A stretch of 24,131 nucleotides of DNA, from assembly GCA_910587355.1 (NCBI GenBank), contig CAJUKF010000042.1, forward strand, positions 1-24,131. Direction: 5' to 3'. Position 1 is the first letter of the stretch. Every line of letters starts with the position of its first letter. The position numbers were made by a program, and so were the translations under genes. The DNA is from an uncultured Muribaculaceae bacterium (GTDB lineage: Bacteria; Bacteroidota; Bacteroidia; Bacteroidales; Muribaculaceae). Below are positions 1 to 6,052 of the stretch, piece by piece. The notes below the pieces were generated by a model. That model saw nothing but the letters and a program-made list of their open reading frames with translations, was not told the origin of the DNA and did not search any database.

Positions 1-47
1 GAGATTCCGTATGGTGACTGGAGTTCAGACGTGTGCTCTTCCGATCT
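1..47. other. Illumina library adapter (P7 tail, 8-nt i7 index, Read 2 primer site)
   Basis: Bases 14-47 match the standard 34-nt TruSeq Read 2 / multiplexing primer, starting GTGACTGGAGTTC and ending TTCCGATCT. Bases 1-5 (GAGAT) match the end of the P7 oligo and bases 6-13 (TCCGTATG) sit exactly where an 8-nt i7 index belongs. This is untrimmed library sequence, not genome. It happens to be open in the ilvB frame, so an apparent GTG start at 33 adds the artificial residues MLFRS to that protein. Confidence 0.98.
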
Positions 48-1379
48 TGGAGCCTGCAGGTTCGGCGAGCCAAGGATATCAACAATGCCGTCGCACGTGC
101 ATTCTTCATTGCGCGCAGCGGCCGACCGGGCCCGGTCGTACTCGACATATCGCGCGATGCCCAGATTGGTCTGGTAGACGAACCCTACAGGCCTATCAAT
201 TACATCCGCAGTTATAACCCCTCTCCGATAGCCGACCCGCAGAAACTGCAGGCAGCCGCAGAAATAATCAACAGCGCGCGACGCCCTATGATTCTCGCAG
301 GCCAGGGTGTGGCGATTTCCGGAGCCGAACGTCAGCTCATGGAATTTGCCGAGAAGGCACAGATACCTGTTGCGACCACGCTTCTGGGGCTGTCCGTCGT
401 CCCATCGGACCATCCTTTATATAAAGGCATGCTTGGCATGCACGGCAACATAGGCCCTAACATGGCTACCAACCGGGCAGATGTAATCATTGGCATAGGC
501 ATGCGCTTCGACGACCGTGTCACCGGCAAAGCATCGGCTTACGCACCTGAAGCCAAAATAATTCACATAGATATCGATGCATCGGAGTTTGACAAGGTCG
601 TTCCCTCCGCTATAGCGCTGCACAGCGATGCCGCCAAAGCGCTCGACAGCCTCATGCCATTGATTGACAGGGTAGACGAGCGCAAGGAATGGCTCAAGTT
701 CTTTGACGACTGTAAGAAACGCGAAGAAGACACGGTAATCAAGGCAGAACTTCATCGCAGCAACGACTCACTCATGACAATGGGAGAAGTCGTACGAGCA
801 GTGTCTGAAGCGACTGGCAACAAGGCAATTGCCGTTACAGATGTCGGACAGAATCAGATGATGAGTGCCCGATATTTCCGTTTCCGTCAGTCCCGCAGTT
901 TCATTTCTTCGGGAGGTCTCGGCACAATGGGCTTCGGACTGCCTGCAGCCATAGGTGCTAAAATCGGTCGTCCCGACCGCACGGTCGTGGCGTTTATGGG
1001 CGACGGTGGCTTCCAGATGACCATGCAGGAACTCGGCACCATAATGCAATACGGCGTAAACGTGAAGATGGTGGTGATGGACAACAATTACCTCGGCAAT
1101 GTGCGCCAGTGGCAGAATCTGTTTTATCATCAGCGGTTCTCCCAGACGCCGCTTCTCAATCCCGATTTCATCACCATTGCGCGTGCTTATGGCATCGAGG
1201 GCATGGATATTCATGACCGAAGCGAACTCAAGGAGGGTATAGAGCGCATGCTCGCCCACGATGGAGCGTTCGTGCTCAACGTAGCCATAGACCCCGAGGA
1301 TATGGTTTTCCCGATGGTCGCGCCCGGAAAAGCGATTGACAATATGCTTATTGACCCGAATACAGTTTTTGAATTATGA
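48..1379 (+). CDS. ilvB: Acetolactate synthase large subunit, 5' truncated
   Basis: This is the catalytic subunit of acetohydroxyacid synthase, which joins two pyruvates, or pyruvate and 2-oxobutyrate, in the first common step of valine, leucine and isoleucine synthesis. It needs thiamine diphosphate, Mg and FAD. The visible part carries the middle domain (RPMILAGQGV) and the C-terminal thiamine diphosphate site: GDGG at 999-1010 and the paired Asn of DNNYLG at 1083-1088, the usual GDG...NN spacing. About 443 genuine residues remain; the family has about 560-590, so roughly the first 120 residues lie beyond the contig edge. The start seen in the frame lies in adapter sequence and is false. 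The stop overlaps the ilvN start by four bases (ATGA at 1376), which suggests coupled translation of the two subunits. Confidence 0.95.
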   Translation, partial: WSLQVRRAKDINNAVARAFFIARSGRPGPVVLDISRDAQIGLVDEPYRPINYIRSYNPSPIADPQKLQAAAEIINSARRPMILAGQGVAISGAERQLMEFAEKAQIPVATTLLGLSVVPSDHPLYKGMLGMHGNIGPNMATNRADVIIGIGMRFDDRVTGKASAYAPEAKIIHIDIDASEFDKVVPSAIALHSDAAKALDSLMPLIDRVDERKEWLKFFDDCKKREEDTVIKAELHRSNDSLMTMGEVVRAVSEATGNKAIAVTDVGQNQMMSARYFRFRQSRSFISSGGLGTMGFGLPAAIGAKIGRPDRTVVAFMGDGGFQMTMQELGTIMQYGVNVKMVVMDNNYLGNVRQWQNLFYHQRFSQTPLLNPDFITIARAYGIEGMDIHDRSELKEGIERMLAHDGAFVLNVAIDPEDMVFPMVAPGKAIDNMLIDPNTVFEL

Positions 1380-1957
1380 GCCCTGCTACTTCTCAGCAAC
1401 TTTTCACGCTTCTCGTTTATTCGGAGAACTGCGTAGGCCTTCTCAATCAGGTATCGGGCATCTTTACGCGCCGTTGCCTCAACATCGAGGATGTGGCAGC
1501 ATCCAAATCGTCGGTGCCTGACATCACCAAACTCATCATCACATGCTGGGCCGACCGTCCGACAATGGAAAAAGTGGTGAAACAAATCGAGAAACGCATC
1601 GATGTCCTCAAAGTCTGTCTGTTCACTGACGACGATATAGTATATCAGGAAATCGCCCTCTATAAAGTACCTACCCAGGTATTGCTTGAAGAACAAGACC
1701 TCGAAAGCATAATCCGCCACCACTCAGTGCGCATACTCGAGATGACTCCCGATTACACGGTTCTCGAAAAAGCCGGGCACCGCTGGGAGACTGATGCCCT
1801 GTTCGAGACATTAAGGCGCTACGACATACGCCAGTTCGTGCGCTCGGGCCGTGTGTGCGTTACCAAATCTCCGGTCGAATACATGGACCTCTACCTCGAA
1901 GAGCAGTTGAAACGCCGCGAGGAGAGAAATGATAATAAAGAGAATAATCCAAACTAA
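1376..1957 (+). CDS. ilvN: Acetolactate synthase small (regulatory) subunit
   Basis: This is the regulatory partner of the IlvB catalytic subunit; in this family it activates the enzyme and gives feedback inhibition by branched-chain amino acids. The 193-residue protein has an N-terminal ACT domain at about residues 8-83, with FTLLVYSENCVGLLNQVSGIF matching the family's ligand-binding loop and NIEDV following. The rest resembles the C-terminal domain of longer IlvN/IlvH proteins and ends in a charged tail rich in Glu, Arg, Asn and Lys. Its ATG lies in the last codons of ilvB and only 10 bp separate it from ilvC, so all three genes are probably one transcript. Whether it should be named ilvN or ilvH cannot be decided from sequence alone. 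Confidence 0.93.
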   Translation: MSPATSQQLFTLLVYSENCVGLLNQVSGIFTRRCLNIEDVAASKSSVPDITKLIITCWADRPTMEKVVKQIEKRIDVLKVCLFTDDDIVYQEIALYKVPTQVLLEEQDLESIIRHHSVRILEMTPDYTVLEKAGHRWETDALFETLRRYDIRQFVRSGRVCVTKSPVEYMDLYLEEQLKRREERNDNKENNPN

Positions 1958-1967
1958 ATAAACTACT

Positions 1968-3011
1968 ATGGCTATAATGAATTTTGGCGGTATCGACGAA
2001 ACCGTCATCACCCGCGAGGAATTTCCTCTGTCAAAAGCCCGCGATGTACTCAAAGACGAAACAATAGCAATCCTCGGCTACGGCGTACAAGGCCCCGGCC
2101 AGAGCCTCAATCTGCGCGACAACGGTTTCAATGTCATCGTAGGACAGCGCGAAGGCAAGACATACGACAAAGCTGTGAAAGACGGTTGGATTCCGGGCGA
2201 GACTCTTTTTTCGATTGAAGAGGCTGCCGAACGCGGCACAATCATCTGTTGCCTACTCTCGGATGCCGCCGTACTCAGCGTATGGCCCACAATCAAGAAA
2301 TGTCTCAAACCCGGCGACGCCCTTTATTTCTCTCACGGTTTCGCTATCACATGGCCCGACCGCACTGGTGTGATTCCTCCTGCCGATGTCGACGTGATTA
2401 TGGTCGCTCCCAAAGGTTCGGGTACGACAGTACGCAGCCTGTATCTCGAAGGCCGTGGCATCAACTCGTCGTTCGCCGTAGAGCAGGATTATACCGGACG
2501 AGCCCTCCAGCGCACACTTGCCATGGGCATAGGCATCGGCTCGGGTTACCTCTTCGAGACGACATTCAAGCGCGAGGCCACCAGTGACCTTACCGGTGAA
2601 CGAGGTGCCCTCATGGGTGCGATTCAAGGTCTCTTCTCAGCCCAGTACGAAGTACTCCGCGAACACGGTCATACACCATCCGAAGCTTTCAATGAGACAG
2701 TTGAAGAACTCACCCAGTCGCTGATGCCGCTGTTTGCAGCCAAGGGCATGGACTGGATGTATGCCAACTGCTCTACGACGGCACAACGCGGAGCCCTCGA
2801 CTGGATGACACCTTTCCACGATGCAATCAAACCCGTGATGGAACGCCTCTACAACAGTGTGTCCGAAGGTGCCGAGGCTCAGATTGCCATTGATGCCAAT
2901 TCCAAGCCCGACTATCGCGAAGGCCTTGAAAAAGAACTGCAGGCACTTCGCGACAGCGAATTGTGGCGGGCAGCCGAGACCGTGCGCAAGCTTCGTCCCG
3001 AAGGCTGCTGA
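1968..3011 (+). CDS. ilvC: Ketol-acid reductoisomerase (NADP+)
   Basis: The enzyme isomerises and reduces acetolactate or acetohydroxybutyrate to the dihydroxy acid, the second step of branched-chain amino acid synthesis. The 347-residue length fits the Bacteroidetes form. The nucleotide-binding fold shows GYGVQG at residues 37-42, followed by a QREGK segment that would contact the NADPH phosphate. The catalytic His is in FSHGF (His123), and the Mg ligands fall in SDLTGERG (Asp207, Glu211) at the start of the all-helical domain. ATG at 1968 gives MAIMNFGG, a usual start for this family; there is no strong Shine-Dalgarno sequence, as is common in the phylum. A terminator begins 25 bp after the stop, so ilvC closes the operon. 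Confidence 0.97.
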   Translation: MAIMNFGGIDETVITREEFPLSKARDVLKDETIAILGYGVQGPGQSLNLRDNGFNVIVGQREGKTYDKAVKDGWIPGETLFSIEEAAERGTIICCLLSDAAVLSVWPTIKKCLKPGDALYFSHGFAITWPDRTGVIPPADVDVIMVAPKGSGTTVRSLYLEGRGINSSFAVEQDYTGRALQRTLAMGIGIGSGYLFETTFKREATSDLTGERGALMGAIQGLFSAQYEVLREHGHTPSEAFNETVEELTQSLMPLFAAKGMDWMYANCSTTAQRGALDWMTPFHDAIKPVMERLYNSVSEGAEAQIAIDANSKPDYREGLEKELQALRDSELWRAAETVRKLRPEGC

Positions 3012-3036
3012 TTTTATATCCGCAAAATTACAAAAA

Positions 3037-3069
3037 GAGAGACCTCCAGTGACGGCCTCTCTTTTTTTT
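3037..3069 (+). terminator. Intrinsic terminator of the ilv operon
   Basis: GAGAGACC (3037-3044) pairs with GGCCTCTC (3054-3061) with one A-C mismatch around a 9-nt loop, followed at once by eight T residues (3062-3069). This is a standard Rho-independent terminator placed 25 bp after ilvC. Confidence 0.85.
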
Positions 3070-3098
3070 CGTATATTCTTAATTTTATTTTGCCTGAA

Positions 3099-3114
3099 TG
3101 TGACATTTGTCACA
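3099..3114. promoter_or_regulatory. Perfect CRP/FNR-type palindrome
   Basis: TGTGACATTTGTCACA has perfect 7-bp arms (TGTGACA/TGTCACA) around TT and fits TGTGA-N6-TCACA, the consensus bound by E. coli CRP. It lies between the ilv terminator and the next gene, starting 37 bp upstream of the TAACTTTG element at 3136. A Crp/Fnr-family protein binding here would touch the -33 region. The match is seen directly; the identity of the regulator is inferred. Confidence 0.55.
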
Positions 3115-3135
3115 CTTAATTTCAATATTTCATCT

Positions 3136-3143
3136 TAACTTTG
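3136..3143 (+). promoter_or_regulatory. Bacteroidetes -7 promoter element for the 3167 gene
   Basis: TAACTTTG matches the TAnnTTTG -7 consensus and lies 23 bp before the ATG at 3167. The only TTTG upstream (3106-3109, inside the CRP-like palindrome) is 26 bp away, longer than the usual 19-21 bp, so this may be a weak promoter that depends on an activator. Confidence 0.5.
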
Positions 3144-3166
3144 CATTGAGACCAATCTCCGATATC

Positions 3167-3403
3167 ATGAAAAAAGCTTATTATATTATTTTGATAATGC
3201 TGATGTTACAGACAATATGCATCACGGCATCGGCTAAGGCTGAAAACCAATATCCGCAAGCCACGCTCACCCTTAACGACAGCACGGTGGTCACGGGTTA
3301 TTTACACAGCAATTTACATTACTTGAAATACTTGACTGCAGCATGGAATAACCGTTTGCAGAAGCTCAAGACATCCTCCAGACATCTCCAATCCAATGAT
3401 TAG
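3167..3403 (+). CDS. Short secreted hypothetical protein, possibly a truncated remnant
   Basis: I do not recognise this 78-residue protein. Starting at ATG 3167 it has a signal peptide (Lys-Lys, a hydrophobic stretch of about 15 residues, then TASAKA as a plausible cleavage site). The mature part begins with QATLTLNDSTVVTGYL, which looks like a small beta-rich module of the kind found in longer exported Bacteroidales proteins. From about residue 55 the sequence turns into a basic, Ser/Gln-rich tail (TAAWNNRLQKLKTSSRH) that does not look like a folded ending, so the gene may have lost its 3' part. A longer in-frame start at 3107 exists but lies upstream of the promoter element and would spoil the signal peptide. 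The function is unknown. Confidence 0.5.
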   Translation: MKKAYYIILIMLMLQTICITASAKAENQYPQATLTLNDSTVVTGYLHSNLHYLKYLTAAWNNRLQKLKTSSRHLQSND

Positions 3404-3436
3404 AAGACTTGGTGAAATAATTTCAAAAACGCCGGC

Positions 3437-4510
3437 ATGAAATTAGACATAAAGAATTATCCATTAATATTGAAATGTGTTTGCGGCGTGGTATTACTGC
3501 CAATACTTGCCGCACCTCTTGTCTTTTATACTACCATCTTTTTCTTTGACAATCCGTCAAGCGAAGGTGGGGCTTTCCTATGGTTTCTGGCGGTAAATTC
3601 CTATTCCTTGATTCTGTTGGGAATCTGCTGGGCAAGCGTGTTGATTTATAATAAGACCAGGAAAATACTATTTTCCATATTACCGTTTTTACTATTATCG
3701 GGGATGATTTATGCCGGATATTGGTACATTAACGATGGCCCGGTAGATAAGGAAACAGTAACAGCCGGTGATTACAGGTTGTTTCGCGATACTCCATGTG
3801 AGGATTTGGCTAAGTATATCAAACGGCAGGATATTGATAAAATCAATCAAATACTCGATAATTCTCCAGAGCTGCTGGGATACAAAGACCGTAAGTACAA
3901 TCAGACGGTCTTTATGTATGCCATATACGATGATAAAATCAAGTCGGTTGAAGCTCTGTTAAAACATGGAGCAGACCCCAATCAAGTTAATCATTACGTC
4001 TCATCGTATTATGACAATCAATCATTTATCACCTGTCCGTTATCATCAGTATGTGAGAAAAACATCAATGAGGACAAGAAAATCAAATATGTCCGGCTGT
4101 TACTTGATTATGGCGCTGATATAAATACAGTTTGTGTAAAGGACTATATCGGTGACAATAAATGGCATTGGCCTTCTACACCTCTTTCAAGCGCTTCCAA
4201 AGATGGCGATATAAAACTTGTCAGGTATCTTCTTGATAAAGGAGCCGACCCGAATTACAGATATAATGACTTCGATTGTCCTCCATTACAAACGGCACTC
4301 ATTTTTAATAATTATGACATTGCTGAAGAATTATTGAGAAATGGCGCTGACCCTGATTTACGTTTTTACGAACGAAATACGTCTGTCAGAGAAGAACTAA
4401 TACACGACATCGAGAAACCCAATCTGAGTGTAGATACATACAGGGATATAAATGCACGTAAAAGATTGCTGAAACTAATACAAAATTCAGACTCTATAAA
4501 GCGTAGATAG
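3437..4510 (+). CDS. Membrane-anchored ankyrin-repeat protein
   Basis: The 357-residue protein has three hydrophobic segments at the N terminus (about residues 9-37, 46-71 and 76-97), then a soluble region with four or five ankyrin-like repeats at roughly 121-150, 155-184, 198-231, 246-275 and 281-309. The repeats show the usual LLxxGADPN ending, for example LLKHGADPN, LLLDYGADIN, YLLDKGADPN and LLRNGADPD. Ankyrin repeats bind proteins, so an adaptor or scaffold role at the inner membrane is likely, but the partner is unknown. The gene is clearly lower in GC than ilvC or glnN, which fits acquired DNA. It starts 33 bp after the short gene at 3167 without a Shine-Dalgarno sequence, and a perfect 13-bp inverted repeat follows the stop. 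Confidence 0.8.
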   Translation: MKLDIKNYPLILKCVCGVVLLPILAAPLVFYTTIFFFDNPSSEGGAFLWFLAVNSYSLILLGICWASVLIYNKTRKILFSILPFLLLSGMIYAGYWYINDGPVDKETVTAGDYRLFRDTPCEDLAKYIKRQDIDKINQILDNSPELLGYKDRKYNQTVFMYAIYDDKIKSVEALLKHGADPNQVNHYVSSYYDNQSFITCPLSSVCEKNINEDKKIKYVRLLLDYGADINTVCVKDYIGDNKWHWPSTPLSSASKDGDIKLVRYLLDKGADPNYRYNDFDCPPLQTALIFNNYDIAEELLRNGADPDLRFYERNTSVREELIHDIEKPNLSVDTYRDINARKRLLKLIQNSDSIKRR

Positions 4511-4550
4511 ATATAATATGACTACTACTTTTTTATCCAAGAGAAGTTCT

Positions 4551-4582
4551 ATAATGTGGAACTGTCTATAGTTCCACATTAT
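4551..4582. repeat. Perfect 13-bp inverted repeat between the ankyrin gene and the next gene
   Basis: ATAATGTGGAACT (4551-4563) and AGTTCCACATTAT (4570-4582) are exact reverse complements around the 6-nt loop GTCTAT. No T tract follows, so it is not a textbook terminator. As RNA it would be a stable hairpin 21 nt before the next start codon; as DNA it could be an operator. Confidence 0.75.
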
Positions 4583-4603
4583 CGCTGACATAATTAAGAT
4601 AAA

Positions 4604-5317
4604 ATGAAACAGACATATAAGCGATTTTGGATATTGCTGATTGTGATAGCAAGTGCTGCTGTTGCATACGCCCAAGCTGTTTTCTCAGTAGAGGAAATAA
4701 GCTACGTTGAATATGCCGATGCAGAAAAAGAATGTTCTCGCTATAATGTTATTCCGGCAGACACCATTCCCGATAACAAAATAGTGAATATGGTGTTAAA
4801 GGAATCGCAGAATAAGTTTGAACGGCTTGATTCTGCCACCCGGCAAGAAATTACTTACTTTTATGAAGGGTTTGGATTTAATAAACAACGGTTATTATAT
4901 CTTCCGGAATTAAAGTTGTATGGTTTCGTTATACCTGACAATCCATTTGACGATTCTGTATGGTGGTTTGATGCTGAGAGTGGCAGAAACCTATGTGATG
5001 CGGCATCACCTACGGCTATAAATGCAAACGGGATGTATGTATCGCAGACAGGACATGATTGCGATTGGCCGTTGGAATTGAGATTCTTTCGCCGAGAAGG
5101 AGATATGTTTTATGAATTTGAATCATATAAAAACACTCAATTCAATGGAGAAACTATTTTCTGTCAACAAGAAGATATTGAACTTTCTCCTATATTCTGG
5201 CATGATAACAATATACTATATTTGAAGACCTATGACCATAAAAGACAAATGGATGTATATCTGAAAATAAAAGTCCAGCAATCAGTCAGAAATTGCGAGA
5301 AAGGAGAAAAGCGATGA
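4604..5317 (+). CDS. Secreted hypothetical protein
   Basis: I do not recognise the family of this 237-residue protein. Residues 1-23 are a clear signal peptide: basic start MKQTYKRF, a hydrophobic core, and AVAYA before Gln24 as the likely cleavage site. There is no lipobox Cys at the cleavage point, so it is probably periplasmic or exported rather than a lipoprotein. The mature part is rich in aromatic and acidic residues (YFYEGFGF, DSVWWFD, LELRFF), suggesting a beta-rich fold, and has five Cys that could form disulfides. The basic C-terminal tail is encoded over the ribosome-binding site of the next gene. Its last four bases (ATGA at 5314) overlap the next start. It begins the coupled set 4604-5738. 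Confidence 0.75.
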   Translation: MKQTYKRFWILLIVIASAAVAYAQAVFSVEEISYVEYADAEKECSRYNVIPADTIPDNKIVNMVLKESQNKFERLDSATRQEITYFYEGFGFNKQRLLYLPELKLYGFVIPDNPFDDSVWWFDAESGRNLCDAASPTAINANGMYVSQTGHDCDWPLELRFFRREGDMFYEFESYKNTQFNGETIFCQQEDIELSPIFWHDNNILYLKTYDHKRQMDVYLKIKVQQSVRNCEKGEKR

Positions 5318-5613
5318 AATTGATATACAAAGTAAAATGGGCGATTGTCATATCATTTGCGATTACATTCGCGGCCTCATTTGTTGTTCTTTTTGTAGGC
5401 GCTGCTGCAGACATCAACAAGTGGCTTTTGGCTACGAATGTATCACTGATAATTGCGCAATCGGCAAATGTGATTTATGCTTTTAGATATAGGCATAAAG
5501 ATGTAGGCATCGCTTTGCTTGTCTGCCTTCTTATTGGTATCGGCCTGATGTGGGCAATATACATCTGGAGTTGGAATTATACTGTTAAAGCATTAACCGT
5601 AGGTTTTGAATGA
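5314..5613 (+). CDS. Small three-helix membrane protein
   Basis: The 99-residue protein has three hydrophobic stretches (about residues 8-32, 40-58 and 65-88) and almost no soluble part, so it should be an inner-membrane protein of unknown function. ATG 5314 was chosen over the earlier in-frame start at 5293 because AAGGAG sits 8-13 bp upstream, an unusually good Shine-Dalgarno sequence for this phylum, and because it gives an ATGA overlap with the preceding gene. It overlaps the following small ORF in the same way (ATGA at 5610). Three genes joined like this are probably made in fixed proportions. Confidence 0.72.
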   Translation: MKLIYKVKWAIVISFAITFAASFVVLFVGAAADINKWLLATNVSLIIAQSANVIYAFRYRHKDVGIALLVCLLIGIGLMWAIYIWSWNYTVKALTVGFE

Positions 5614-5738
5614 AACTGCGTATCATATATAACAATAACCGCTACATCTATGTATCACCGGAAAATGAAGAATCTTTTGTAGACATACTCAAAACCATAA
5701 ATCCGAATATAATATATAGCAGCGAACGCAATCTATAG
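5610..5738 (+). CDS. 42-residue small protein, translationally coupled
   Basis: This short ORF starts at an ATG overlapping the stop of the membrane-protein gene (ATGA, 5610-5613) and runs 42 codons to TAG at 5736. The peptide begins MKLRIIYNNNRYIYVSPENE and continues with a mixed charged and hydrophobic sequence; it has no signal peptide or membrane segment. The tight overlap, the ordinary amino acid composition and the lack of any competing gene support real translation, but no family is recognised and chance cannot be excluded. Confidence 0.5.
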   Translation: MKLRIIYNNNRYIYVSPENEESFVDILKTINPNIIYSSERNL

Positions 5739-5821
5739 TCATTAATTCCAGCCAATCATTCGTAATTGAGTTCGCCTGAAGAGTCCGTGAAAATTTTCTT
5801 GCAAAAAAATGAAGAAAAAAT

Positions 5822-5852
5822 TTTGATGCTTCGATAAAACATATTACTTTTG
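5822..5852 (+). promoter_or_regulatory. Promoter of glnN (Bacteroidetes type)
   Basis: TTTG at 5822-5825 and TACTTTTG at 5845-5852 are separated by 19 bp, a full match to the Bacteroidetes primary sigma-factor consensus. Transcription would start near 5859, giving a leader of about 190 nt before the glnN ATG at 6053. Confidence 0.8.
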
Positions 5853-5873
5853 CACTTTCAAAAGGAGAAAGGC

Positions 5874-6020
5874 ATGAAAACTTATCCCACGGGCATTAAA
5901 AAGCCCGAAAATATGTTTATTTGTCACCTTGTCGGCTCAATGGCTGACAAATGTAACAGCGCCTCCCCTCTCATCACCAACGCACCACACCCGACCGCGC
6001 CTCCTGCCGCAGCCGGGTGA
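5874..6020 (+). CDS. Upstream ORF (48 codons) in the glnN leader
   Basis: An ATG at 5874 follows AAGGAG at 5862-5867 with good spacing, a stronger ribosome-binding site than those of most genes here. The frame stays open for 48 codons and ends in TGA at 6018-6020. The peptide begins MKTYPTGIKKPENMFICHLV and ends in a Pro/Ala-rich stretch. It has no recognisable domain, so it may work as a leader peptide whose translation affects the hairpins it spans (5919-5952) and access to glnN, rather than as a stable protein. Its stop overlaps a GTG in the glnN frame (GTGA at 6017), so reinitiation 12 codons ahead of the usual glnN start is formally possible. Confidence 0.45.
   Translation: MKTYPTGIKKPENMFICHLVGSMADKCNSASPLITNAPHPTAPPAAAG
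5919..5952 (+). promoter_or_regulatory. Two mutually exclusive hairpins in the glnN leader
   Basis: ATTTGTCA (5919-5926) can pair with TGACAAAT (5945-5952) over an 18-nt loop. Alternatively TTGTCGGC (5929-5936) pairs with GCTGACAA (5943-5950) with one G-U pair and a 6-nt loop. Both use the same 3' strand, so only one can form at a time. The layout, inside an upstream ORF, resembles an attenuator or translational switch. The pairing is seen directly; the switching is inferred. Confidence 0.5.
5961..6010 (+). promoter_or_regulatory. C-rich, G-poor leader tract (possible Rho entry site)
   Basis: In these 50 bases 29 are C and 7 are G, so the RNA should be poorly structured and C-rich, as known Rho utilisation sites are. 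It lies just after the alternative hairpins and 43 bp before the glnN ATG. Confidence 0.35.
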
Positions 6021-6052
6021 TTTATTTTTACGGACACCAATTTTATCACTAT

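Noticed and set aside
33..47. GTG start codon giving a complete-looking ilvB
   Set aside because: It lies inside the Illumina Read 2 primer sequence; the true N terminus is off the contig.
417..2627. Long minus-strand ORFs opposite ilvB, ilvN and ilvC
   Set aside because: They mirror the codon pattern of well-identified genes on the other strand and show no domain of their own.
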